A program made the translations under genes and the position numbers. Below, piece after piece: positions 27,413 through 36,470 of a stretch of DNA of 64,000 bases; position 1 is the stretch's first letter, and the number at the start of each line of letters is the position of its first letter. A model generated the notes under the pieces. It was not told where the DNA came from and did no database searches. It saw nothing but the letters and a program-made list of their open reading frames with translations. The DNA is taken from positions 992,001 through 1,056,000 of the forward strand of contig CAVOZT010000004.1 of the NCBI GenBank assembly GCA_963701375.1, given 5' to 3'. Origin of the DNA: CAVXTF01 sp963701375. GTDB lineage: Bacteria > Actinomycetota > Acidimicrobiia > Acidimicrobiales > CAVXTF01.

Positions 27413-29265
27413 TGGGCGACGAGCCGCCGCGCAGCAGCGACGATGTGGCGGGCCGAGATGCCGGCGGCGTCCAACAGTTGGGCCGGGGTTCCCGAGCCGG
27501 GAAGGTCGCCGACGGCGAGGTGAGCAACACGCAGGGCGGGCACGCCGGCGTCGGCCAAAGCCTCGAGCACCGCTCCTCCGATCCCGCCGCTCGGGTAGTG
27601 GTCTTCGACGATGACCAGCCGGCTACCGGTGACCTGGCACGCCTCAAACAGAGCGTCGGCATCGAGCGGTTTGATTGAGTACAGGTCGATTATCCGAGTC
27701 GGGATGCCCGTGCCGGCAAGTTCGTCGGCGGCGGTCAGGCACTCGTGCAGGGTCACCCCGGCCCCAATGAGTGCGACCGCGTCGCCGGCACCCGCCCGGT
27801 GGACCTTGCACCCGCCGACTGCGAAGGTCTCTTCGGCCGCGTAGATCACCGGGTATGAGCCGCGGGTGGTGCGGAGGTAAACGACGCCATCGGTGTGCGC
27901 CATTTGGGCGACGAGAGCCACGGTCGAGGTGGCATCAGACGGGTACAGCACAACGGACCCGTGCACGGCGCGCAACGCCGCGATGTCCTCCAACGCCATC
28001 TGGGACGGCCCGTCCTGGCCGATCTCGACGCCGGCGTGCGACCCGACCAAGCAGATGTCGACGCCTGAGATGCCTGCCATACGGATGAAGTCGAAGGCGC
28101 GTGAGAAGAACGCGGCGAATGTCGAGGCAAACGGCCTATAGCCGCGCACGGCAAGCCCGGTCGCCGAGGCGACGAGCTGCTGCTCGGCGATGAACATTTC
28201 GAAGTACCGATCGGGGGCCACTTTGCCGAACTCCTCGGCGTGGGTGGAGTTGCCGACCTCGCCGTCGAGCACGACGACGTCGGTACGGGCGGCTAGGGCC
28301 GCGACGGCGGTGCCGAAGGCTCTGCGGGTCGCCACCTTCTCACCGAGCGCGAAGACAGGCCAACTGATCGGTGCGTCGGGTGCCGGCGTGATCGCGGGCG
28401 CGCCCGGCTGCGGGAGCGCAGTTTCGACGTGCAGATCGGTTCGCCCACCGAGGGCGGCGATGGCGCGGCTGGCCATGTCGGCGGGCAGCGCCTTGCCGTG
28501 CCAGCCGTTCATGTCCTCCAGTTCCGGTACGCCCTTCGCCTTGACGGTGCGGGCCAGGATCACGCTCGGCCGGTCCGGGTCAGATCTGGCCTCGGTCAGC
28601 GCCCCGTCGATCGCCGCGAGGTCGTGGCCGTCGATGACGAGCGGCCGAGCGCCGAAGGACTCGACTCGGCGGGCGTACCCGTCGAGGTCCCACCCCAGCT
28701 CGGTCGGTCCACGCTGGCCGAGCCGGTTGACGTCGACGATCGCGGTGAGATTGCCGAGGTGGTAGTAGCTGCCTTTGTCCAACGCTTCCCAGATCGAGCC
28801 CTCCGCGGTCTCGCCGTCCCCGCACAAGACCCAGGCGTGGTACTCCAGCTGGTCCAGGTAGCGGCCGGCCAGGCACACGCCGACCGCATCCGGCAGGCCC
28901 TGGCCGAGCGAGCCTGTCGCGACGTCGACCCACGGCAGGACCGGAGTGGGGTGGCCCTGCAGGCGGGCGCCGAAGCGCCGGTAGGTCTCGAGCAGCTCGG
29001 TCTCACAGATCACCCCGACCGATCGGAACATCGCGTACAGCAGCGGGGAGGCATGCCCCTTGGAGAAGATCAGGTGGTCGTTGGTCGCCAGGTCGGGTCG
29101 CTCCCAGTCGTAGCGCAGGTGCCCGACGAGCAGCACCGCCATCAAGTCGGCGGCGGACAGCGAGGAGGTAGGGTGACCCGAGCCCGCCTCGGTGCTGCAG
29201 CGGATCGAGTCAACCCGGAGCTGGACGGCCAGCCGGGCAGCAATTGCGAGCTTGGCTTCATCCAT
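27409..29265 (-). CDS. tkt: Transketolase
   Basis: A 618-aa thiamine-diphosphate enzyme of the pentose phosphate pathway, transferring two-carbon units between sugar phosphates. STEAGSGHPTSSLSAADLMA and IFSKGHASPLLYAMF are the N-terminal motifs. GDGETAEGSIWEALD is the TPP/Mg motif, and EQQLVASATGLAVRGYRPFA and GVEIGQDGPSQMALED belong to the pyrimidine-binding domain. At ~620 aa it is like the shorter archaeal/animal-type transketolases rather than the ~660-aa E. coli form. It overlaps STAS (8 bases) and ndh (4 bases), so the genes are probably one transcription unit. Confidence 0.93.
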   Translation of the reverse strand: MDEAKLAIAARLAVQLRVDSIRCSTEAGSGHPTSSLSAADLMAVLLVGHLRYDWERPDLATNDHLIFSKGHASPLLYAMFRSVGVICETELLETYRRFGARLQGHPTPVLPWVDVATGSLGQGLPDAVGVCLAGRYLDQLEYHAWVLCGDGETAEGSIWEALDKGSYYHLGNLTAIVDVNRLGQRGPTELGWDLDGYARRVESFGARPLVIDGHDLAAIDGALTEARSDPDRPSVILARTVKAKGVPELEDMNGWHGKALPADMASRAIAALGGRTDLHVETALPQPGAPAITPAPDAPISWPVFALGEKVATRRAFGTAVAALAARTDVVVLDGEVGNSTHAEEFGKVAPDRYFEMFIAEQQLVASATGLAVRGYRPFASTFAAFFSRAFDFIRMAGISGVDICLVGSHAGVEIGQDGPSQMALEDIAALRAVHGSVVLYPSDATSTVALVAQMAHTDGVVYLRTTRGSYPVIYAAEETFAVGGCKVHRAGAGDAVALIGAGVTLHECLTAADELAGTGIPTRIIDLYSIKPLDADALFEACQVTGSRLVIVEDHYPSGGIGGAVLEALADAGVPALRVAHLAVGDLPGSGTPAQLLDAAGISARHIVAAARRLVAQ

Positions 29266-29773
29266 TATCGGGTCCCTTCCTCGCTCGGTCTTTCAAGGCC
29301 ACGCGTCTCACCGCCGACGCCGTTGGCACGGGCTGGGACCCTCTCGAGCCTTGAAACGGGTTAGTGGGCTCGCTTCTGACCGGAGTCGCCGGAACGGTGA
29401 CCCACTGCTCGTGTCCCAGGCGGTCACGGGCCGCCCCGGAGAGCTCCAGGCGAACGAGCTCGCTCAGCCAGGTGATGTCGAAAATTCGAGTGACTCTCGC
29501 CGAGGGAGATCGGATTGTTAGCTCACCGCCCGCCGCGACAAGGCGGCTGGCCCCGTAGGCGATCACCCCAAACCCTGCGAGGTCCATGACATCGAGCTTC
29601 GCCAGGTCCAACACGACTGAGAGGCATCCGCAGGCCATCACGGCATCGAAGTAGGCGCCGAGTTTTGGCGCACTGGAGATGTCGACCGCGCCGCGCACGG
29701 CGAGCACGGCCTGTTCTCGGACGAACCTGGCTTCCACGCCGAAGCCAGCGAGAGTGCCGTCGCCTGTCGTCAC
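29258..29773 (-). CDS. STAS-domain protein (anti-anti-sigma-like) lacking the phosphorylatable serine
   Basis: A 171-aa protein from GTG 29773. Residues about 10-110 are a STAS domain (LAVRGAVDISSAPKLGAYFD, VVLDLAKLDVMDLAGFGVIA). In SpoIIAA-like anti-anti-sigma factors the loop reads D-S-S-G with the second Ser phosphorylated; here it is D-L-A-G, so phospho-switching at that position is not possible. The C-terminal ~60 residues are Pro/Arg-rich and probably disordered. The gene overlaps the transketolase start by eight bases, coupling a regulatory domain to central metabolism. No adjacent anti-sigma kinase is seen. Confidence 0.8.
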   Translation of the reverse strand: MTTGDGTLAGFGVEARFVREQAVLAVRGAVDISSAPKLGAYFDAVMACGCLSVVLDLAKLDVMDLAGFGVIAYGASRLVAAGGELTIRSPSARVTRIFDITWLSELVRLELSGAARDRLGHEQWVTVPATPVRSEPTNPFQGSRGSQPVPTASAVRRVALKDRARKGPDNG

Positions 29774-29991
29774 GTCGGGTCCACACGCATCGACAAGCGG
29801 GAGGGCTTCGGTGCATCTGCCGTCTTGGCGTCCTCCAGGCTCGCGCCCACGACCCCAAACGTCCGTCGTGTATTCATCTCGTCAAGACCGCTTCTCGGTA
29901 GGGGGCGAGCGCTGACCGGGCACAGCGGCGCTTCGGAGGGAACCCACGACGTAGGAGGAGACGCGGTGGATGCGCCGATGCAACAGGCCGG

Positions 29992-30675
29992 TCATCTGGA
30001 CGCCCCAGCCAAGGCCAAGAACTCGGCTCTGGTCCGGTGGTCGTCGCGCACTAGCCCTGACATCGCCGAGGTGACCGTCCGAGCCCCGACCGCCCGCACC
30101 CCCCGCAGCGACATGCAGGCATGCTCGGCTTCGAAAACCACGCCGACCCCCTTGGGTGCCAGGTGGGAACCGAGCCAGTCGGCCACTTGAACCGTGAGCC
30201 GCTCCTGGACCTGCAGACGACGGGCGAAGTGTTCGACTACCCGGGCCAGCTTTGACAGTCCGACCAGGCGGGCGCCGGGAAGGTAGCCGACGTGGGCCAC
30301 TCCGCTGAACGGCAGCAGATGGTGCTCGCAAAGTGAGCAGAACGGGACATGGCTCGCGACCACCAGCTCGTCGTAGCCCTCGTCATTGGGGAACGTGGTC
30401 ACCTCGAAGGGCGTCGGTGTGAGCAACTCGGCGTAGGCACGGCACACTCGGGCAGGCGTTTCGGCGATCCCATCGGATCCACGGTCCACCCCCAAGGCGT
30501 CAAGCAGATCACCCACGGCTTGCTCGGCACGCTCGAAATCGATCGGACGACTCTGCGTTTCAAATGAACGGACAAGCGGACCATCTTCTTCTGCCGGCCG
30601 TCGTACCTGGGTCGGCTCGTAGCCGGTCACACTGGTCAGGCCCGATAAGGAAGACCTGCCCCGCTCAAGCCGCAC
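29992..30675 (-). CDS. folE: GTP cyclohydrolase I
   Basis: About 227 aa from GTG 30675, chosen for GGAGGT five bases upstream. The catalytic domain follows a ~45-residue N-terminal extension: DGIAETPARVCRAYAELL, then VPFCSLCEHHLLPFSGVAHV with the zinc Cys and His residues, then GLSKLARVVEHFARRLQVQE and the second zinc Cys in HACMSLRGVRAVG. It converts GTP to 7,8-dihydroneopterin triphosphate, precursor of folate and of tetrahydropterins. It could feed the pterin operon at 41.3-44.3 kb. It is divergent from a marR gene. Confidence 0.92.
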   Translation of the reverse strand: MRLERGRSSLSGLTSVTGYEPTQVRRPAEEDGPLVRSFETQSRPIDFERAEQAVGDLLDALGVDRGSDGIAETPARVCRAYAELLTPTPFEVTTFPNDEGYDELVVASHVPFCSLCEHHLLPFSGVAHVGYLPGARLVGLSKLARVVEHFARRLQVQERLTVQVADWLGSHLAPKGVGVVFEAEHACMSLRGVRAVGARTVTSAMSGLVRDDHRTRAEFLALAGASR

Positions 30676-30683
30676 GGCCCACC

Positions 30684-30753
30684 TCCGCAATACCTAAGTG
30701 CTGAGACAAGGGTAGGCCTCGACTGTAATTTAATCAAGTGCTAAGGTATTTCC
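30684..30753. promoter_or_regulatory. Divergent folE/marR control region with repeated MarR-like site
   Basis: Two related elements are seen: AATACCTAAGTGCTGAG beginning near 30689, and AAGTGCTAAGGTATT near 30736-30750, whose reverse complement starts AATACCTTAGCACT. They share AATACCT and AGTGCT blocks, in opposite orientation for the outer blocks. The second overlaps the ribosome binding site of marR, fitting autoregulation and control of folE. Binding is inferred, not shown. Confidence 0.45.
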
Positions 30754-31311
30754 GTGGATGATCGTGTCGATCGACTCGTCGAGGACTTCAAACGCCTCCG
30801 TCCTGACATCGACCCGAGGAACAAGGCTGTAGCCGCCCGACTGCTCCATCTGAGCGATCTCGTGCAGCGCTACTACGGTGCCATCGGCGAGCGCTTCGAC
30901 GTCTCGCTGTCGGGCCTCGGCATCCTCACTGCCCTCGCACGTAGCGCGCCGCGCGAGCTCACCCTCACCGAACTCAACCGCGACATCCTCGTGACCTCAG
31001 GTGGCATCACCTTCGTAGCGGCCCGCCTCGAGCAACAGGGGCTGGTGACTAAGAGACGGCATCCGAGTGACCGCCGAGCCGTGCTTGTCCGACTCACCCG
31101 TCGAGGACGGCGGGTCGCGGACCAGCTGATCGACGCCATCGCTCTCGGGGACGTTGCGGCTCTGGGCCAAATGGGCGTCAACGACCTACGCGCGGCGGAC
31201 GAGCTATTGATGCACATGCAGGCAGGCATCGAATCAGCCATGTCTCCGCAAAAGGAAGTGAGGTCGATCGCGGCAACCCCCGAACGGTCGTTCCTCAGGT
31301 CACGGCGATGA
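30754..31311 (+). CDS. MarR-family transcriptional regulator
   Basis: A 185-aa winged-helix regulator from GTG 30754. Helices LLHLSDLVQRYYGAIGERFD, then TALARSAPRELTLTELNRDI, the recognition region TSGGITFVAARLEQQGLVTK and the wing RHPSDRRAVLVRLTRRGRRV match MarR proteins closely. The C-terminal dimerisation helices follow. The divergent folE lies 78 bases away with repeat elements between, so it may control folE, itself and perhaps aconitase downstream (49 bases). Confidence 0.88.
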   Translation: MDDRVDRLVEDFKRLRPDIDPRNKAVAARLLHLSDLVQRYYGAIGERFDVSLSGLGILTALARSAPRELTLTELNRDILVTSGGITFVAARLEQQGLVTKRRHPSDRRAVLVRLTRRGRRVADQLIDAIALGDVAALGQMGVNDLRAADELLMHMQAGIESAMSPQKEVRSIAATPERSFLRSRR

Positions 31312-31360
31312 GGGCCCCGACACGTCCCACCACGGAAACGGAGTGGTCCGCAAGGAGAGC

Positions 31361-34171
31361 ATGACGACCAACAGCTTCGGTGCGCGCGACCGGCTGACGG
31401 TAGGTGACGCGGTGTACGACGTCTTCCATCTCGACCGGGTGGAGGGCTCGGCCCGGCTGCCCTACAGCTTGAAGGTGCTGTTGGAGAACCTGCTGCGCAA
31501 CGAGGACGGGTGGCTCGTGACCGCCGAACAGGTCAGTGCGCTCGCGGACTGGGACCCGTTGGCCGAGCATGGACGGGAGATCCAGTTCACTCCGGCCCGA
31601 GTGCTGCTGCAGGATTTCACCGGGGTGCCGTGCGTAGTCAACCTTGTCGCGATCCGCGACGCGATGGCCGCCTTCGGCGGCGACTCGCAGAAGATCAACC
31701 CGTTGATCCCGGTGGAGCTGGTGATCGACCACTCGGTCATCGCTGACGTGTTCGGCCGCCCGGATGCGTTCCGGGTCAATGCCGATCTGGAGTTCGCCCG
31801 CAACAAGGAGCGTTACCAGCTGCTGCGGTGGGCGCAGCAGGCGTTCGACAACTTCCAGGTCGTCCCGCCGGACACCGGCATCTGCCACCAAGTGAACCTC
31901 GAGTACCTGGCTCGAGTGGTTTACACCAAGGACGGCCTCGCCTATCCGGACACCCTCGTGGGCACCGACTCGCACACGCCAATGGTCAATGGTCTCGGCG
32001 TGCTCGGTTGGGGTGTCGGTGGCATCGAAGCCGAGGTGGCGATGCTGGGCCACCCGATGAGCATGCTCATCCCGCCGGTGCTGGGGCTGAAGCTCGTCGG
32101 TGAGCTCCGGGAAGGGACGACCGCGACCGATCTGGTGCTGACCGTCGCTGAGCTGCTGCGTCGGACCGGAGTGGTCGGCAAGTTCGTCGAGTTCTACGGT
32201 CCTGGGGTGGCCAACGTCCCGCTGGCCAACCGGGCAACGCTTGGAAACATGAGCCCGGAATACGGCTCGACCTGCGCGATATTCCCGATCGACAACGAGA
32301 CTCTGGGCTACCTGCGGCTCACCGGCCGCCCCGACGAGCAGATCCGGCTGGTCGAGGTCTACGCCAAGGAGCAGGGGTTGTGGCACGACCCGTCCCACGA
32401 GCCGGTCTACAGCCAGCGACTCGAGCTGGACCTTTCCATTGTCGAGCCGTCGATCGCGGGACCGAGACGACCGCAGGACCGCATCCCGCTGGCCGCGGCC
32501 CGCCACACGGTCCGCTCGCTGCTCGCGGGCCAGGCGAAACCCCAAGTCCTGCGGACCGGCCTCGACGAGGCGTCGGCCGAGTCGTTCCCAGCCAGCGACT
32601 CGATCGCTGTCAGCCACGACCACGCGGGCGACGGACCCGCCGACCGTGGCGGGTGGGACCCACCGCAAGCGTGGCCGTCGGCACCGGTGCCGGTGACGTT
32701 CGACGACGGTACGACTGCGACACTCGACCACGGCCACGTCGTGATCGCGGCGATCACGTCGTGCACCAACACCTCCAACCCTTCGGTCATGATCGGGGCG
32801 GGACTGCTGGCGAAGAAGGCGGTCGAGCGCGGGTTGACTCCGAGGCCATGGGTCAAGACCTCGCTTGCACCAGGTTCGCGGGTCGTGACCGACTACTACG
32901 ACCGTGCTGGGCTGACCCCATACTTGGAGGAGCTCGGGTTCGGCCTCGTCGGCTACGGGTGCACCACCTGCATCGGCAACTCCGGCCCGCTCATCGACCA
33001 GGTGAGCGCCGCAGTGACCGAGCACGACCTCACGGTCTGCTCGGTACTTTCGGGCAACCGCAACTTCGAGGGTCGCATCCACGCCGAGTGCAAGATGAAC
33101 TTCCTCGCGTCCCCGCCTCTGGTCATCGCCTACGCCCTCGCCGGCACGATGCACGCCGACCTTTTGGGCGAACCGGTCGGGCACGACGTTGAGAACCGGC
33201 CGGTCTACCTGCGTGACATCTGGCCGAGCACAAAGGAGATCAAGGACGTCGTCAACGAGTGCGTACGCGAGGAGATGTTCGCCTCCGGCTACGCGGACGT
33301 GTTCGCCGGCGACGATAACTGGCGCGGCCTCGACGTCCCGGCCGGGGACATGTTCACCTGGGACGAGGCGTCCTCGTACGTGCGCCGTCCGCCGTACTTC
33401 GACGGGATGCCGCGCGAGCCCGAACCGTTGCGCGACATCACCGGTGCCCGGGTGCTGGCCGTCCTCGGCGACTCCGTGACTACCGATCACATCTCCCCGG
33501 CCGGTGCGATCAAGGTCGACTCTCCCGCCGGCCGCTACCTCGTCGACCGCGACGTGGCGCCGCGGCAGTTCAACTCCTACGGGTCGCGGCGGGGCAACCA
33601 CGAGGTGATGATCCGTGGCACTTTCGCCAACATCCGGCTGCGGAACTCTATGGTGCCCGGCACCGAGGGCGGATTCACCCGCCACCTGCCCGACGGCGGT
33701 CAGATGATCATCTACGACGCGGCCGTCGCCTATGCGGACGACGCCGTGCCGCTCATCATCCTCGCCGGCGGCGAGTACGGGTCCGGATCCTCGCGTGACT
33801 GGGCGGCCAAGGGCACCCTGCTGCTCGGCGTCAGAGCCGTCGTCGCCATCTCCTATGAGCGCATCCACCGGTCGAACCTCGTCGGCATGGGAGTCCTTCC
33901 GCTGCAGTTCGCCCCAGGCCAGTCCCCGGCGAGCCTCGGGCTGACCGGAACGGAGACCTACTCGATCTCCGGCCTGGAAGCCGCGGGCGACGCATTGCCG
34001 AGCACCGTCGCGGTCCACGTCGAACACGGGGGTTCACGGCGAGAGTTCTCGGCCACCGTGCGGATCGACACGCTCGCCGAGGCGGCCTACTACCGCCACG
34101 GAGGCGTCCTGAGATACGTCCTGCGAAAGTTGCTCGGCGATGAAGGCATCAATGAGGTGACGACCAGATGA
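31361..34171 (+). CDS. acnA: Aconitate hydratase A
   Basis: A 936-aa aconitase (citrate to isocitrate via cis-aconitate). ATG 31361 is chosen because AAGGAG precedes it; an upstream in-frame GTG at 31343 is less likely. VGTDSHTPMVNGLGVLGWGV carries substrate-site residues. Fe-S ligands are in ITSCTNTSNPSVM and GYGCTTCIGNSGPL. LSGNRNFEGRIHAECKMNF and the C-terminal swivel domain GGEYGSGSSRDWAAKG are intact. Full length for the AcnA/IRP1 class. It runs 49 bases behind marR. A sdhB remnant follows directly. Confidence 0.95.
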   Translation: MTTNSFGARDRLTVGDAVYDVFHLDRVEGSARLPYSLKVLLENLLRNEDGWLVTAEQVSALADWDPLAEHGREIQFTPARVLLQDFTGVPCVVNLVAIRDAMAAFGGDSQKINPLIPVELVIDHSVIADVFGRPDAFRVNADLEFARNKERYQLLRWAQQAFDNFQVVPPDTGICHQVNLEYLARVVYTKDGLAYPDTLVGTDSHTPMVNGLGVLGWGVGGIEAEVAMLGHPMSMLIPPVLGLKLVGELREGTTATDLVLTVAELLRRTGVVGKFVEFYGPGVANVPLANRATLGNMSPEYGSTCAIFPIDNETLGYLRLTGRPDEQIRLVEVYAKEQGLWHDPSHEPVYSQRLELDLSIVEPSIAGPRRPQDRIPLAAARHTVRSLLAGQAKPQVLRTGLDEASAESFPASDSIAVSHDHAGDGPADRGGWDPPQAWPSAPVPVTFDDGTTATLDHGHVVIAAITSCTNTSNPSVMIGAGLLAKKAVERGLTPRPWVKTSLAPGSRVVTDYYDRAGLTPYLEELGFGLVGYGCTTCIGNSGPLIDQVSAAVTEHDLTVCSVLSGNRNFEGRIHAECKMNFLASPPLVIAYALAGTMHADLLGEPVGHDVENRPVYLRDIWPSTKEIKDVVNECVREEMFASGYADVFAGDDNWRGLDVPAGDMFTWDEASSYVRRPPYFDGMPREPEPLRDITGARVLAVLGDSVTTDHISPAGAIKVDSPAGRYLVDRDVAPRQFNSYGSRRGNHEVMIRGTFANIRLRNSMVPGTEGGFTRHLPDGGQMIIYDAAVAYADDAVPLIILAGGEYGSGSSRDWAAKGTLLLGVRAVVAISYERIHRSNLVGMGVLPLQFAPGQSPASLGLTGTETYSISGLEAAGDALPSTVAVHVEHGGSRREFSATVRIDTLAEAAYYRHGGVLRYVLRKLLGDEGINEVTTR

Positions 34172-34202
34172 CGTGGGCGGGGGGCGAAGGCCCGGTGGCG
34201 AC

Positions 34203-34434
34203 CCCGGTTCTTCATCCGGTATGCCGAGATCGGCACGCACCCTTTGGACGCCCTCGATCGCAGCCATATTTGCAGGAGACACAAGGACTCGGCCTTTACA
34301 ACATCACCAAGTGCTGTACCGAAGCGTGCCCACAGTCCATCAGGATCACCGAAAACGCGATCATTCCCCCGAAAGAGCGGGCGGTCGTCATCAGCAACGC
34401 CCGATTGCGATGGCTCGGACTGCGAATCCGCTGA
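34203..34434 (+). pseudogene. C-terminal remnant of a second sdhB
   Basis: PRFFIRYAEIGTHPLDALDR, then after a one-base shift near 34270, QETQGLGLYNITKCCTEACP and ITENAIIPPKERAV repeat the last ~75 residues of the SdhB at 23988-24749 with about three quarters of positions alike, ending in TGA. The upstream ~170 residues, including the [2Fe-2S] domain, are absent, and the aconitase gene ends 31 bases before. It is a degraded duplicate or horizontally acquired relic, not an alternative frame of aconitase. Confidence 0.8.
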
Positions 34435-34700
34435 CGGTAAGCCGTGACACCCGACTATGTCTCGGGAAGCCTCGCATCGCCCAGAACGACCTCGACATGA
34501 TTCGTACCTATCAGCCCGCAGGAAGCAGCGTTGTCGGTGCCGCGAACGTGCGAATCGTCGCCCTTTTCACCGAGAAACTGAGGCGCCTGCGCGCGGCGAC
34601 GACCTCATCGGCCGCGTCCGACCTTCGCCGCTCCATCGATGACGCTTGTGCGCGGGACAGATCGTGCCATGTCTACGGCCACACGCCAAGGAGGCAGACG

Positions 34701-35063
34701 ATGCCGAAGAAGGTGAAGGTACAGGTGCGTCGGGTCTACGACGCACCTGTACGAGGCGATGGTGCACGGGTACTTGTCGACCGAATCTGGCCTCGAGGGC
34801 TCACGAAGATCAAGGCCGACCTAGACGAGTGGTGCAAGCAGGTCGCACCGTCGACGGAGCTTCGCAAGTGGTACAGCCATGACCCGGAACGGTTCGAGGA
34901 GTTCGCCCGCCGTTACCACGTCGAGCTGAGACAACCTGAGCGATCGGACGCGCTGGCCCACTTGCGGGAGCTGGCGAAGGACCGGAGCTTGACCTTGCTC
35001 ACAGCGACCAAGCAGCCCGAAATCAGCGAGGCCGAGGTGCTCGCCGAGATGCTTCGCAACTGA
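34701..35063 (+). CDS. DUF488 family protein (YeaO-like short form)
   Basis: A 120-aa protein from ATG 34701 with AAGGAGG upstream. VRRVYDAPVRGDGARVLVDR, then IWPRGLTKIKADLDEW, LRKWYSHDPERFEEFARRY and SLTLLTATKQPEISEAEVL match the short YeaO-like branch of DUF488. This is a different branch from the longer DUF488 gene at 9626. Function is unknown. It stands just ahead of a universal stress protein gene on the same strand. Confidence 0.85.
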   Translation: MPKKVKVQVRRVYDAPVRGDGARVLVDRIWPRGLTKIKADLDEWCKQVAPSTELRKWYSHDPERFEEFARRYHVELRQPERSDALAHLRELAKDRSLTLLTATKQPEISEAEVLAEMLRN

Positions 35064-35124
35064 CCACAAGGACCAGTTCGCACGACCAACTCGTTTCACC
35101 CACGTCGAGGCAAGGAGAAACGTC

Positions 35125-35646
35125 ATGACCATCAAGGAATCACAGGTCTCACAACAGCGCGAGCCGGCTGGTAGGCCACAGATCGCCGGCCGGATCGTGG
35201 TCGGCGTGGACGGATCGCCCGGTTCGCTGGCCGCCTTGCGCTGGGCGTTGTCGGAGGCGGCGTTGCGCGGCGTGGACGTGCATGCCGTCGGTACCTGGAA
35301 GTTCGCGGGGGGTATGGGCTACGTGATGCCCGGCGACGCTGCCAGCCCCGGCGAGGCGATGACGACAGCCATGGAGGCGACCATCGCCGCCGCTGTCGCT
35401 CTGACATCAGGCGGAGAGGCACCGCCCGCGGTAACGATCACGGTCTCGGCGGTCCGTGGGGACCCCGCATTGGAGCTGCAGCGCTCGGTTGGGGACGGCG
35501 ACCTTCTGGTCGTGGGGTCCCGCGGCCACGGGGCTGCGGTCGGGTTGCTGCTCGGATCTGTGAGCCAGCACGTGGTGGCCCACGCGCCCTGCCCCGTGGT
35601 CGTGGTGCCCAACCTCGCTCATCCCGAGGAGGGCGCACCGGCTTGA
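35125..35646 (+). CDS. Universal stress protein (UspA family)
   Basis: A 173-aa single USP domain. RIVVGVDGSPGSLAALRWAL is the first strand with the nucleotide-contacting Asp. LLVVGSRGHGAAVGLLLGS followed by VSQHVVAHAPCPVVVVP is the G-x2-G-x9-G(S) ATP-binding loop, so this is the ATP-binding class. The N-terminal ~20 residues are an unstructured extension. Its last bases overlap a longer reading of the next gene. It sits ahead of HAD and GH65 genes, consistent with stress-linked disaccharide metabolism. Confidence 0.9.
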   Translation: MTIKESQVSQQREPAGRPQIAGRIVVGVDGSPGSLAALRWALSEAALRGVDVHAVGTWKFAGGMGYVMPGDAASPGEAMTTAMEATIAAAVALTSGGEAPPAVTITVSAVRGDPALELQRSVGDGDLLVVGSRGHGAAVGLLLGSVSQHVVAHAPCPVVVVPNLAHPEEGAPA

Positions 35647-35720
35647 CCCTCACCTCTGCACGGCGCGGTCTCCGGTGTACCACCAATACCCGGTGGCCGC
35701 CGGGAGGAGGTTCTGGTCCC

Positions 35721-36470
35721 ATGACTGCGCTGGGTCTGCCCGACCGGGTGCGAGCATGCCTGTTCGACCTCGACGGCGTGCTCACGGAAACGGCCAAGGT
35801 CCACGCGGCCGCGTGGAAAGAGATGTTGGACACCTACCTGCAGACTCGCGCCCGCCAGAGCGGCGAACTGTTCGTCGCCTTCGACCCGGTTCGCGACTAC
35901 GACGCCTACGTGGACGGCAAGCCGCGTGCCGACGGAACCCGATCGTTCCTCAAGTCCCGAGACATCGAGCTGCCCGAGGGAGGCCCGGATGATCCACCCG
36001 GCGCCGAGACAGTCCAGGGTCTGGGCAACGTCAAGAACGAGATCGTCCTGCGCCGAATCCGCGAGGACGGCGTGGAAGCTTACGAGGGGTCGCTGCGCTA
36101 CGTCCGGACCGCCCGGGATGCCGGACTGCGCCGGGCCGTGGTGTCCTCCAGCACCAACTGCGTGGACGTGCTTGTCGCGGCCGGCATCGAGGACCTGTTC
36201 GAGGAACGCATCGACGGCCTGACCGCCGAGCGCGACCACCTGGCCGGCAAGCCCGCGCCGGACATGTTCCTCGCAGCGGTCCGGGCCCTCGGGGTGGCCC
36301 CGGGCAACGCCGTGGTCTTCGAAGACGCCCTAGCCGGGGTGGCGGCCGGGCGCGCCGGGAGGTTCGGCTTCGTGGTCGGGGTCGACAGGGCCGGGCAGGC
36401 CGCTGAACTCAAAGTCCACGGCGCGGATGTCGTGGTGGCCGATCTGGCCGAATTGCTGGACGCCTCGTGA
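35721..36470 (+). CDS. Beta-phosphoglucomutase-like HAD phosphatase
   Basis: A 249-aa HAD protein from ATG 35721 (GGGAGGAGG upstream). ACLFDLDGVLTETAKVHAAA holds the nucleophile Asp and acid/base Asp. AVVSSSTNCVDVL is motif II, the conserved lysine is in HLAGKPAPDMF, and VVFEDALAGVAAGRAG is motif III/IV. This is the beta-PGM family, which converts beta-glucose 1-phosphate to glucose 6-phosphate. The cap region contains the family's FDPVRDYDAYVDGKPRADG. It overlaps the GH65 phosphorylase start by GTGA, which supports the assignment because such phosphorylases release beta-glucose 1-phosphate. Confidence 0.9.
   Translation: MTALGLPDRVRACLFDLDGVLTETAKVHAAAWKEMLDTYLQTRARQSGELFVAFDPVRDYDAYVDGKPRADGTRSFLKSRDIELPEGGPDDPPGAETVQGLGNVKNEIVLRRIREDGVEAYEGSLRYVRTARDAGLRRAVVSSSTNCVDVLVAAGIEDLFEERIDGLTAERDHLAGKPAPDMFLAAVRALGVAPGNAVVFEDALAGVAAGRAGRFGFVVGVDRAGQAAELKVHGADVVVADLAELLDAS

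Noticed and set aside
31295..34027. A 910-residue open frame on the minus strand opposite aconitase
   Set aside because: It is the antisense shadow of acnA in high-GC DNA. The plus strand has every aconitase motif, while the antisense product has no domain and an arginine/valine-rich composition.
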